A program made the translations under genes and the position numbers. Source: JAWVFN01 sp963696625 (GTDB lineage Bacteria > Actinomycetota > Thermoleophilia > Solirubrobacterales > 70-9). From it: 64,000 nucleotides of DNA. Where the stretch lies: positions 1-64,000 of the forward strand of contig CAVOKZ010000030.1 in assembly GCA_963696625.1 (NCBI GenBank), given 5' to 3'. Below the pieces are notes generated by a model that saw only the letters and a program-made list of their open reading frames with translations, ran no database searches and had not been told where the DNA came from. Of this stretch, positions 28,185-35,521 are shown in pieces (position 1 is the stretch's first letter; the number at the start of each line of letters is the position of its first letter).

Positions 28185-28525
28185 ATGCTGCTGATCCACG
28201 ACCCCACCGCTACCGCCGCCGAGATCGCTGCCGGCCTTGTCGCGTGTCCACGCCGCGGGTGCGACGGCACCCTCGGCCCGTGGGGCCACGCCCGTCCCCG
28301 CGCCGGCTTCGGATCACCGCCGCGAGCCCCGAGGTCCACACACCGCGCCGTGTCCGATGTCGGGCGTGCGGGCAGACACACGTGCTGGTGCCGATACGGA
28401 GCTACCCGCGGCGCGCTGACACCGTCGAGACCGTCGCCGCAGCGCTGCTCGCGGCCGCCGACGGGCTCGGGCACCGTCGGGTCGCCGAACACGTCGACCG
28501 ACTCACCCCCGCCCGCGTCCACTGA
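28185..28525 (+). pseudogene. DUF6431-like zinc-ribbon/HTH protein, broken
   Basis: Short protein of the kind found next to, or as the N-terminal part of, actinobacterial transposases. Seen: MLLIHDPTATAAEIAAGL, a first Cys pair in ACPRRGCDGTLGPWGHARPR, then after a one-base shift near 28300 ITAASPEVHTPRRVRCRACG with a second Cys pair, and DTVETVAAALLAAADGLGHR (helix-turn-helix). It ends early at HVDRLTPARVH, short of the expected helix, where a second transposase fragment begins. The family assignment is from memory of similar proteins. Confidence 0.5.
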
Positions 28526-28528
28526 GGG

Positions 28529-28660
28529 TTTCGACGTCTTCGCGCACACCTCGGCACACCCGCCAACCCACCAAAACCCTCCCGAGCAGGCCCCGGACGC
28601 CCCAAAGGCACCCGCACCGGCCCCCGACAACGCCACCCAGCCATCAAACGAGCCGCCTGA
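28529..28660 (+). pseudogene. transposase C-terminal tail fragment
   Basis: 43 codons plus stop reading RRLRAHLGTPANPPKPSRAG then GRPKGTRTGPRQRHPAIKRA. This basic tail is typical of the C-terminus of large actinobacterial transposases. It directly follows the truncated zinc-ribbon gene, so two insertion elements appear to be joined here. Confidence 0.55.
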
Positions 28661-28871
28661 CCAGCCACTTCAAAGTTTAACTGCAAGCTCAGCACCCCCT
28701 GTGACAGTCACGGGAAGGCATGCCGGTCCGGAACGGCGCCCCGACGCAGTGCAGCACGAGCGCCGACGGCCCGGCGCAGAGGGGTCGGTGCCGTACGGCC
28801 GGCGGGCCGAGCTCCAGGGCCGGCCGCCGCCGCCGGCGATCCGCAGGGCAGGGGCAGCGCCGGCTGGAGGA

Positions 28872-29573
28872 TCAGCCCCCGAACCGGTCGGCCATGACGG
28901 CGAGGAGTTCGTCGACGGCATCTCCGTCCGCGTCGTTCGCCGGGACGAGGAGGGTGAACAGGTGGCCGTCGACGGCGAGCACGCCGAGGTGGAGGACCTC
29001 GTCGCTGAAGCGGATGGCCCGATCGCCGGCGTCGACGTCGATCTCCTCGAAGTCCGTGCCTCCCGCGATGCCCCGGTTGACGTCGGCCACGTAGTCGAAC
29101 GCCTCATCGCCCCTCCGACCCCCCAGCTCGACGTCTTGGGCGAACGAGGCGACCGAGATGTTGGACGTGCCTCCCGTGTCGGAAGCGTAGTTGTAGGCGC
29201 ACTGCGCGGTGCTCGAGCCGCCGACCGCCACCTCGGTGACCTCGATCCCGAGCGCGTCGCCGACGTCGTCGCCGGACAGGCTGGCGCAGATCTCCTCGTC
29301 GGTGAGCGCGGTCACCTCGCCGCCGCCGAGTGAGCCGCCGTCGCCGTCGCCGTCGCCACCCGTGTCGGCCACTGCCGTGTCGGCCACTGCCGTGTCGGCC
29401 ACTGCCGTGTCGGCCACTGCCGTGTCGGCCACTGCCGTGTCGGCCACTGCCGTGTCGGCCACTGCCTCGGTCGTCGGGGGGCTCGAGTCGTCCCCGCCAT
29501 CGTCGCCGCAACCGGCGGCGAGCGGCAGCACAAGGACGATGGCGGACAGGCACCCGGCAGTTCTGATACGCAT
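28872..29573 (-). CDS. secreted lipoprotein with a VADTA repeat linker
   Basis: Unrecognised lipoprotein. Seen: start MRIRTAGCLSAIVLVLPLA, lipobox LAAGC, an acidic spacer, seven tandem VADT(A/G) pentads, a Gly/Asp-rich stretch, then a folded domain with TALTDEEICASLSGDDVGDA, two cysteines (EICAS and AQCAY) that could pair, and EVLHLGVLAVDGHLFTLLVP. It resembles DUF3558-type actinobacterial lipoproteins in layout, which is inference only. 233 residues, intact. Divergent from the TetR gene with 24 bases between starts. Confidence 0.75.
   Translation of the reverse strand: MRIRTAGCLSAIVLVLPLAAGCGDDGGDDSSPPTTEAVADTAVADTAVADTAVADTAVADTAVADTAVADTGGDGDGDGGSLGGGEVTALTDEEICASLSGDDVGDALGIEVTEVAVGGSSTAQCAYNYASDTGGTSNISVASFAQDVELGGRRGDEAFDYVADVNRGIAGGTDFEEIDVDAGDRAIRFSDEVLHLGVLAVDGHLFTLLVPANDADGDAVDELLAVMADRFGG
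29362..29466 (-). repeat. 15-bp x 7 tandem repeat in the lipoprotein gene
   Basis: Seven exact copies of GTGTCGGCCACTGCC (plus strand) encoding the pentad linker. The copies are identical, indicating recent expansion or ongoing slippage. Confidence 0.97.
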
Positions 29574-29597
29574 GTAGAGGAACGTAGCATCGGCGGC

Positions 29598-30201
29598 GTG
29601 GCCCGACCTCGCAGCCCGTCGATCGACGTCGTCATCCTCGACGCCGTCCGGTCGATCCTGCGCGCGGATGGATACGGCCAGCTCTCCATCGGGCGGCGGC
29701 CCTGGCCGGTGTGAGCCGGCCGACCGTCTACCGGCGGTGGCGAACGCGAGCCAGCCTGGCGGTGACGGCCTTCCAGCACTCTGGCTCGAGCCCCCGAGGG
29801 GGACCGGGTCCAGCGCGATCACAACCCGACACCGGCACCCTGCACGGCGACCTGCGTGAGCTGGTGGACCGGCTCGTGGAGGCGTTCGGGCCGATGGAGT
29901 CGGTCGGTGCGATGGGGGCATCGTCGCCGAGATGGCGACGAACCCGACCTTCTCGCGCGAGCTGCAGCGGGCGTGGCTCGAGCCCGACGAGCAGGAGCTC
30001 GCCGTCGTCTTCGCCCGGGCCGGCGCCCGCGAGGACGCGGACGGCGAGGTCGACGGCGCGGAGGTGCTCAGCACCCTGGCCGGGGCCGTCCTCTACCGCC
30101 TCGTCGTCCTCGACCGGCCGTGCCCGCCGCAGTGGCGCGAGGACCTCACGAACCTATTCGTCCAGGGCGCCGGGACCGCGAACCCGGCCACCGGCCGGTA
30201 G
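29598..30201 (+). CDS. TetR/AcrR family regulator, two frameshifts
   Basis: DNA-binding repressor. Seen: GTG start at 29598 giving ARPRSPSIDVVILDAVRSIL, helix-turn-helix in ALAGVSRPTVYRRWRTRASL after a one-base shift near 29690, LRELVDRLVEAFGPMESVG, then after a second shift near 29915 EMATNPTFSRELQRAWLEPD and TLAGAVLYRLVVLDRPCPPQ. The stop is at 30201. It is divergent from the lipoprotein gene, so it may control it. Both shifts are single-base. Confidence 0.8.
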
Positions 30202-30271
30202 AGGCAGATCGGCCGGACCGCGCGTCGTCGTCGCGCACAAACCGGCTGAGCTGCGTCCATCAACCCTCGCA

Positions 30272-30334
30272 TCGGCAGACAGGTGGGCCCCGTATCGCCG
30301 CTACACCAACGTCACCCACGCCCTGTGCAACGCC
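30272..30334 (+). pseudogene. IS66 transposase fragment
   Basis: 21 codons reading ADRWAPYRRYTNVTHALCNA, a conserved IS66-family block normally followed by a His-rich segment. It is cut exactly where the RIT left arm begins. The left part of the gene is not recognisable upstream. Confidence 0.65.
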
Positions 30335-30449
30335 CAGTATGCAGAACGCGCAATTATGCGGAACGAGTTGGAGGAGTTCGGACGGTCGGGTCGCGGTGCT
30401 GGCCGGGCGGGCTTTCCGGGCGTTCTCGCTTTGGGTCGTTCTGCATAAT
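30333..30449 (+). repeat. RIT left inverted arm
   Basis: 117 bp. It contains three copies of an 11-bp motif TATGC(A/G)GAACG: direct at 30338 and 30355 (17 bp apart) and inverted at 30437-30447. The spacing suggests recombinase binding sites (inference). Compared with the right arm it has 9 extra bases near 30368-30376. Confidence 0.92.
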
Positions 30450-30511
30450 CGCGGTGGTTGATCGAGGCTTCTTCTTTCCGGGCACCGGCTCGGGGACAGG
30501 AGGAGAGAGTG

Positions 30512-31726
30512 ATGCCATGTACATCGGTGGTGGATGCAGTCCGGGTGGTCGGCCCGTTGGCGGCTTACAGGTCGAGGTTCGCTGATCAACTGAAACGGCG
30601 CGGGTACACCGAATTGTCGGTGGCGGGTCAGTTGCGGCTGATGGCCCATGCGAGTCGGTGGCTCGCGAGCAACGGGCTCGATGTCGATGCGTTTACGCCT
30701 GATCGTGTCGCCGTGTTCTGCGGTGATCGGCGCGAGGCCGGATACCGAGGGTTGCGCACCGAAAGGGCGCTGCGTCCGTTGGTGGAGTTCCTCGAGGCTG
30801 AAGGGGTGCTGGAGGTTCCTGTGCCACGAGAACCGCAGAGCAGCCAAGAACTTCTGCTTGCGCGTTACGGCAACTTCCTTCGAAATGAGCGTGGTGTTGT
30901 GGAGGGTGTGCGCACCCAGTTCGTGGGTGTCGCCGCGCTCTTTGTGGCCGAGCATCCCGCCCTTGGGGAGGTTTCGGGTGCGATCGGTGTGGCTGAGGTC
31001 ACAGCGTTCTGCACCCGGGAGTTGCCGCGTCGGGGCACGTCGGCGGCGGCGAACCTCGCGGCGGCGTTGCGGAGCTTTCTGCGGTTCTGCCACGTCGAGG
31101 GCTGTATCGATATGCCGCTCGCGCAGGCGATCCCGCCGGTGGCACGCCGTGCCTACACCAGCGTGCCTCAGGGGATCTCTGCGGAGGCGGTGGCCGGGCT
31201 GTTCGCGAGTTGTGACCCGTCGAGCGTTCGGGGGCGACGCGACCATGCGATCCTGCTGGTCCTCGCGCGTTTGGGTCTGCGGGCGGGCGAGGTCGCCCGT
31301 CTTGGGCTCGACGACATCGACTGGCATGCCGGTGAGATCGTGGTGCGCGGCAAAGGCAACCGGGTCGACCCGATGCCGATCCCCACCGACGTCGGAGCAG
31401 CCATCGCGGAATATCTCTCCAAGAGCCGCCCGCACGCCGAGTCGCGGGCCGTGTTCTTGCGGGCCATCGCACCGTTGGTGGCACTCAGCCCCACAGGGAT
31501 CACTGGGGTTGTCTATGACGCGTGCGCGCGTGCGGGAGTGCCAAGGGTCGGCGCGCACCGGCTTCGCCACACCACAGCGAGCCAGATGCTCGCCGCGGGT
31601 GCGTCGTTCGGTGAGCTCGGACAAGTCCTCCGCCACGCTTCGGTTGGATCGACCAGCATTTACGCCAAGGTCGACTTTGCAGCCCTTCGTCCGCTCGCCC
31701 GGATCTGGCCGGGGGTGCCGGCATGA
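30512..31726 (+). CDS. ritA: RIT tyrosine recombinase A
   Basis: First recombinase of the trio, 404 residues. Start ATG 30512 is set by AGGAGG 8 bases upstream; the frame is open further upstream without a better start. Seen: N-terminal SAM-like core-binding domain, then the catalytic domain with Arg in LGLRAGEVARLGLDDIDW, HRLRHTTASQMLAAG, the second His block LGQVLRHASVGSTSIYAKV with the nucleophile Tyr. The stop overlaps the ritB start by four bases (ATGA), indicating translational coupling. Probably acts with RitB and RitC as a complex on the arm motifs. Confidence 0.93.
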   Translation: MPCTSVVDAVRVVGPLAAYRSRFADQLKRRGYTELSVAGQLRLMAHASRWLASNGLDVDAFTPDRVAVFCGDRREAGYRGLRTERALRPLVEFLEAEGVLEVPVPREPQSSQELLLARYGNFLRNERGVVEGVRTQFVGVAALFVAEHPALGEVSGAIGVAEVTAFCTRELPRRGTSAAANLAAALRSFLRFCHVEGCIDMPLAQAIPPVARRAYTSVPQGISAEAVAGLFASCDPSSVRGRRDHAILLVLARLGLRAGEVARLGLDDIDWHAGEIVVRGKGNRVDPMPIPTDVGAAIAEYLSKSRPHAESRAVFLRAIAPLVALSPTGITGVVYDACARAGVPRVGAHRLRHTTASQMLAAGASFGELGQVLRHASVGSTSIYAKVDFAALRPLARIWPGVPA

Positions 31727-32649
31727 CCGGGACCCCGCTGCGCCATGCCCTGGACGATTACCTCACGGTGCGGCGTTCCCTCGGCTTCAAACTCACCCGT
31801 GACGGGCTGCTGCTCGAGCAGTTCGTCACGTTCCTGGAAGAGGCGGGGGCGTCGACGGTCACGACCGAGCTCGCCCGGTCATGGATCACGTCACCGGCAA
31901 AGAAGTCGTCGTCATGGCTCGCGATGCGGCTCTCGGTGGTGCGCGGTTTCGCCCGCTGGCTCCAGGCAGCCGATCCGAGCACCGAGGTGCCGCCCCTCGG
32001 ATGGTTGCCGCCGGTGAGACGACCAACCCCCTACCTTTACACCGCCGCGGAGATCACCGCGTTGATGGCGGCCGCTCGCCGAGCGCGTTGGCCACTGTCA
32101 GCTGCGACCTACGAGACCCTGATCGGCTTGCTCGCGGTCACCGGCCTGCGAATCGGTGAAGCGATACGGCTCGATCGGGTCGACGTCTGCTTCGACGACG
32201 GCCTGCTCGCTGTCCGGGACTCCAAGTTCGGCAAGTCCCGGCTGGTCCCGATCCATCCGACCACGACCGAAGCTCTGCGCGACTACATCGTGCGTCGCAA
32301 CGCCCTTTCGCCTGTGCCGGGCGAGCCGAGCCTGTTCGTCCACCCTGCCGGCAACCGGATCCGCTACGAAAGCGTGCAGCCCATGTTCCGCGCGCTTGCC
32401 GAACGGTCCGGCATCAAGCCACGATCACCGCACTGTCGACCCACGATTCACGGGCTGCGTCACACCTTTACGGTCGACACCCTCGTGGGCTGGTATCGGA
32501 ACGGAACCGACGTGCAAGCCTGTCTGCCACAGTTGTCGACCTTCCTCGGCCACGTCGACCCGAAGTCGACCTACTGGTATCTCAGCGCCGTCCCAGAGCT
32601 CCTCACGCTCGCTGTCGAACGCGTCGAGACAACCTCAGGGGGATCGTGA
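31723..32649 (+). CDS. ritB: RIT tyrosine recombinase B
   Basis: Second recombinase, 308 residues, start ATG 31723 inside the ritA stop. Seen: DYLTVRRSLGFKLTRDGLLL (core-binding domain), VTGLRIGEAIRLDRVDVCFD with the first Arg, IHGLRHTFTVDTLVGWYRNG, and FLGHVDPKSTYWYLSAVPEL with His and Tyr. An extra segment between the LRH and LGH blocks (WYRNGTDVQACLPQLST) is typical of the middle RIT gene. Confidence 0.93.
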   Translation: MTGTPLRHALDDYLTVRRSLGFKLTRDGLLLEQFVTFLEEAGASTVTTELARSWITSPAKKSSSWLAMRLSVVRGFARWLQAADPSTEVPPLGWLPPVRRPTPYLYTAAEITALMAAARRARWPLSAATYETLIGLLAVTGLRIGEAIRLDRVDVCFDDGLLAVRDSKFGKSRLVPIHPTTTEALRDYIVRRNALSPVPGEPSLFVHPAGNRIRYESVQPMFRALAERSGIKPRSPHCRPTIHGLRHTFTVDTLVGWYRNGTDVQACLPQLSTFLGHVDPKSTYWYLSAVPELLTLAVERVETTSGGS

Positions 32650-33638
32650 TGACCGCCCTCGCACCGACCCTGCAAGCGTTCTTCACCGAGCGCCTGATCA
32701 GCCAACGCCAAGCCAGCCCGAACACCATCGCCGCCTACCGGGACACGTTCCGGTTGCTCCTCGCCTACCTGGCCGAGCACAACGCCAAGACACCAGCCCA
32801 ACTCGACTTCGACGACCTCGACGCGGCCACGATCGGCCGTTTCCTCACCTACCTTGAGACAGAACGCGGCTCGGCCGTCGCTACCCGCAACGCCCGCCTC
32901 GCCGCAGTGCGTTCCTTGTTCAACTTCGCGTCGCTGCGCCATCCCGAACACGCCGAACTCATCGCCCGTGTCCTTGCCATCCAAGCCAAACGCGGCACCC
33001 GTGGAATCGTCTGCTTCCTCAACCGACAAGAGACCAACGCATTGCTCAAAGCACCAGATCGCAGCACTCCCACCGGGCGCCGCGACCACCTCATGCTCGC
33101 GCTCGACGTGCAGACCGGGCTACGCGTGTCTGAACTCACCGGCCTGCGACGATCATCGGTTTGCCTCAGCCACGGCCCCCACGTCCGCGTCGAAGGCAAA
33201 GGACGCAAGGAGCGTGCCGTTCCCCTCACCAGAGCGACTGCCGCGCTCATCAGCAGCTGGCTCGCGGAACGTGGCGGGGGCCCCGACAATCCCCTCTTCC
33301 CAGGTCCCTCCGGAACACCTCTCAGCCGTGACGCCGCCCGCAAACTGGTCGTCAAACAAGTTGCGATAGCAGCACAACACTGCCCCTCACTCGCCGACAA
33401 ACAGGTAGGCATGCATACGCTCAGACATACCGCCGCCATGAACCTCCTGCAGGCCGGAGTCGACCTGGCAACAATAGCGCTCTTTCTCGGCCATGAGGAC
33501 CTGCGCACCGTCCAGATCTACCTGCACGCGGACCTCGCGTTGAAAGAACGCGCCCTCGCACGCACAGCACCCCACGATGTCGCCCCAGGCCGATACCGAC
33601 CACCCGACCAACTTCTCGCGTTCTTGGCGCAGCTGTAA
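32649..33638 (+). CDS. ritC: RIT tyrosine recombinase C
   Basis: Third recombinase, 329 residues, ATG 32649 overlapping the ritB TGA by one base. Seen: ISQRQASPNTIAAYRDTFRL (core-binding domain), VQTGLRVSELTGLRRSSV, MHTLRHTAAMNLLQAG, and LFLGHEDLRTVQIYLHADLA. The TAA stop touches the first base of the right arm, so the gene fills the element to its end. All catalytic residues are present. Confidence 0.93.
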   Translation: MTALAPTLQAFFTERLISQRQASPNTIAAYRDTFRLLLAYLAEHNAKTPAQLDFDDLDAATIGRFLTYLETERGSAVATRNARLAAVRSLFNFASLRHPEHAELIARVLAIQAKRGTRGIVCFLNRQETNALLKAPDRSTPTGRRDHLMLALDVQTGLRVSELTGLRRSSVCLSHGPHVRVEGKGRKERAVPLTRATAALISSWLAERGGGPDNPLFPGPSGTPLSRDAARKLVVKQVAIAAQHCPSLADKQVGMHTLRHTAAMNLLQAGVDLATIALFLGHEDLRTVQIYLHADLALKERALARTAPHDVAPGRYRPPDQLLAFLAQL

Positions 33639-33745
33639 TTATGCAGAACGACCCAAAGCGAGAACGCCCGGAAAGCCCGCCCGGCCAGCACCGCGACCCG
33701 ACCGTCCGAACTCGTTCCGCATAATTGCGCGTTCTGCATACTGGG
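33638..33745 (-). repeat. RIT right inverted arm
   Basis: 108 bp, reverse complement of the left arm apart from a 9-bp gap. It carries the same three TATGC(A/G)GAACG motifs. Confidence 0.92.
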
Positions 33746-33787
33746 ATTTGAACCCACGGATCACATTGCTGCGATCAACGCCTTAGC
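33742..33787 (-). tRNA. 3' half of a serine tRNA (GCU anticodon), truncated
   Basis: On the minus strand GCTAAGGCGTTGATC, a variable arm closed by GATC pairs, then GTGGGTTCAAATCCCA, the T arm. The block GCTAA plus GGCGTT fits the anticodon loop and 3' anticodon stem of tRNA-Ser(GCU). The 5' half is replaced by unrelated sequence and the acceptor stem is replaced by the RIT arm, so it is not functional. It could be the RIT target or an assembly artefact. Confidence 0.5.
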
Positions 33788-33807
33788 TTGCGATTAAACC
33801 TTGGGCT

Positions 33808-33951
33808 CTACGTGTTGGCGTCTTGTTGGAGGATGAGGCGGGTGGCTTTCGCGGCGAGGTCTCGCATCTGGGCCAGTAGGGCGCGGGCGCGGCGGTCGTT
33901 GGTGATCCATTCGGTGTAGAGCTCGGCTTCGCGGGGGCTGAGCCTGCGGTT
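33808..33951 (-). pseudogene. C-terminal fragment of an unidentified protein
   Basis: 47 codons plus stop with clean coding character: NRRLSPREAELYTEWITNDR then ARALLAQMRDLAAKATRLIL. It resembles the tails of small helical proteins found beside actinobacterial mobile elements, but no family is assigned. It is joined on its N-terminal side to rplI and on its 3' side to the tRNA fragment. Confidence 0.45.
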
Positions 33952-33958
33952 GGTGGTT

Positions 33959-34198
33959 GATCGTCAGCACGGTCTTCGAGAGCAGCGCCGCGTTCTCGCC
34001 GGCCTTGGCGGCGGCCTGCTCCTCGGCTTCCTTGGCGCGCTCGAGCCGGCGCTGGGCCTCCTCGAGCGAGCCCTTGGTCGCGGGCTGGGCCAGCTTGCGG
34101 GGGATCAGGTAGTTGCGCAGGTAGCCGGGTGAGACCTCGACCGCCTCGCCGGCGGATCCGAGGTCCTCGACGTCGCTGAGCAGGACCGCCTGAGCCAT
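33959..34198 (-). CDS. rplI: ribosomal protein L9, truncated after residue 80
   Basis: Large-subunit protein bL9. Seen: start MAQAVLLSDVEDLGSAGEAV, GYLRNYLIPRKLAQPATKGS, then the long helix and SKTVLTI, where the C-terminal domain should begin. After 33959 the sequence becomes the unrelated fragment on this strand. The full protein is about 148 residues, so the C-terminal rRNA-binding domain is absent. rpsF-ssb-rpsR-rplI is the normal operon order, so the loss marks a sequence join. Confidence 0.93.
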
Positions 34199-34207
34199 TC
34201 TCGTCTC

Positions 34208-34480
34208 TCAGCGCTCGCCGACGTAGGGCAGCAGAGCCAGCTCGCGGGCGCGCTTGACGGCGGTCGCGAGCTGCGCCTGATGCTTGCGCGAGAGGCCGGT
34301 GACGCGGCGTGAGCGGGTCTTGCCGCGGTCAGAGAGGAAGCGCCGCATCGTGTTCAGGTCCTTGTAGTCGATCGCGTCGACGTTGAGCCGCGCGTACTTG
34401 CGCGGGCGATAGCGATCAGAGGGGCCCCGCCGACGGCGCGGTCCGCTGCTTGAGTCTTGTGCTTTCTGCTGTCTTGGCAT
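34208..34480 (-). CDS. rpsR: ribosomal protein S18
   Basis: Small-subunit protein bS18 that pairs with S6. Seen: a basic N-terminus, RKYARLNVDAIDYKDLNTMR, RGKTRSRRVTGLSRKHQAQL, RARELALLPYVGER. 90 residues. The usual N-terminal zinc-binding cysteines of some actinobacterial S18 copies are absent, so this is the zinc-free type. It lies 9 bases upstream of rplI. Confidence 0.97.
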   Translation of the reverse strand: MPRQQKAQDSSSGPRRRRGPSDRYRPRKYARLNVDAIDYKDLNTMRRFLSDRGKTRSRRVTGLSRKHQAQLATAVKRARELALLPYVGER

Positions 34481-34577
34481 GGTCTATTTCGCGCTTGCGC
34501 CGCGCAAAAAGAGCGCGGCGCGGACGCGGAATGATAGCCAGCTTGCGCGGGCCGGAACGCTTGACCCCGGGGCGCCC

Positions 34578-35051
34578 CTAGAAGGGGATGTCGTCGCCGG
34601 CGCTCGACGACGAGCCGGCCTCGGCCGGCTGGAAGTCGGAGGTGTCGGCGGGAACATCGGACTGCGGCTGGAAGCCGCCGCCGGCGCTGCCGTTGCCGTT
34701 CGGGTTGTCGCCGCGCGAGCCCAGGAACTGGACCGAGTTGGCGATGATCTCGACCTTGCTCCGCTTGCCGGAGCCGTCGGAGGCCTCCCACTCGCTCCAC
34801 TCGAGCCGGCCCTCGACCGCGACGGGACGACCCTTGGAGAGGTAGTTCGCGCAGTTCTCGGCCTGGCCGCCGAAGGTGGTGACGTCGAAGTAGTTGGGCT
34901 TGTCCACCCACTCGCCGCTCTGGTCCTTGCGGCGACCATTGACGGCGACCCGCATCTTGCACACCGACGTGCCGCCGGTCGTGCTGCGCAGCTCGGGATC
35001 CTTGGTCAGGTTGCCAGTGATGGCGACCACATTCAGATTGCTACCAGCCAT
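34578..35051 (-). CDS. ssb: single-stranded DNA-binding protein
   Basis: Coats ssDNA in replication and repair. Seen: OB fold start NLNVVAITGNLTKDPELRST, CKMRVAVNGRRKDQSGEW, NYFDVTTFGGQAENCANYLS, KGRPVAVEGRLEWSEWEA, then a Gly/Gln/Pro-rich linker and the partner-binding tip DDIPF. 157 residues. The ATG at 35051 has an AAAGGAG site 7-8 bases upstream. Confidence 0.97.
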   Translation of the reverse strand: MAGSNLNVVAITGNLTKDPELRSTTGGTSVCKMRVAVNGRRKDQSGEWVDKPNYFDVTTFGGQAENCANYLSKGRPVAVEGRLEWSEWEASDGSGKRSKVEIIANSVQFLGSRGDNPNGNGSAGGGFQPQSDVPADTSDFQPAEAGSSSSAGDDIPF

Positions 35052-35068
35052 TTCTTTCTCCTTTGTGT

Positions 35069-35392
35069 CTAGTCAGCATGTTTGCAGCGGTGTGGGTCGT
35101 ACTTGCTCGGCGGAATGCGGCTGATCGCTTCGAGCACCACCCGTTGGATCGGCTCGCCCCCCTTATAGCGAGCAAGCACTCGGATATTCCGTTCCGTCTG
35201 ATCTGGCCGCCGTTTCGGAAGGCCAAGACGTCGGGCCACGTTGCCAACCGTCTTGGGATCCACCATCTCGGCATTCGCGATGTCCTCGATGGGATCCCCC
35301 CGCCTGTATCTCTCGGCAATACGGCGATCACGCTCCGCGGAGGGGCGGGACACGTGTCGTCCTCGCTGTCTTCTTCTCGCCAGGGTGTCCAC
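35069..35392 (-). CDS. small helix-turn-helix protein inserted between rpsF and ssb
   Basis: 107 residues, not recognised as a named family. Seen: RDRRIAERYRRGDPIEDIAN then DPKTVGNVARRLGLPKRRPD, an HTH of resolvase/sigma-like type, followed by a second similar unit ERNIRVLARYKGGEPIQRVV. The pattern R(I/V)xxRY(R/K)xG(D/E)PI occurs in both halves, suggesting an internal duplication. It sits 17 bases upstream of ssb on the same strand, where the ribosomal operon normally has nothing, so it would be cotranscribed with ssb and rpsR. A DNA-binding or regulatory role is inferred. Confidence 0.6.
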   Translation of the reverse strand: MDTLARRRQRGRHVSRPSAERDRRIAERYRRGDPIEDIANAEMVDPKTVGNVARRLGLPKRRPDQTERNIRVLARYKGGEPIQRVVLEAISRIPPSKYDPHRCKHAD

Positions 35393-35521
35393 CCGCTAAG
35401 TCTAAGAACGAGCACGGGCGTTCTCGCCCCCCGTTTGGACAGGAAGGCGCAGTTTGGGAGTTGCTTCGGTCGCAGAGGCCGGACTGAGGCCCCGAACTCG
35501 CGTGTTGACGTTGGCTCGGGC

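Larger units (their letters stand above)
30333..33745 (+). mobile_element. recombinase-in-trio (RIT) element
   Basis: Three consecutive tyrosine recombinase genes on one strand with overlapping ends, bounded by inverted arms at 30333-30449 and 33638-33745. This is the known RIT architecture. All three genes are intact and their catalytic motifs are visible. The arms are nearly identical apart from 9 extra bases in the left one. No target-site duplication is seen: the left flank is an IS66 fragment, the right flank a tRNA-Ser fragment. Known RIT elements carry no passenger genes, and none is present here. Confidence 0.93.

Noticed and set aside
28074..29333. Plus-strand 419-residue protein
   Set aside because: It crosses two transposase fragments and then runs antisense through the lipoprotein, with Pro/Arg-rich shadow composition.
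30333..33745. Integron or phage integrase cluster
   Set aside because: There is no attI/attC-like array and no phage gene; three overlapping recombinases with inverted arms match the RIT pattern better.
33742..33787. Functional tRNA-Ser
   Set aside because: Only the 3' half is present, with no 5' half or acceptor stem.
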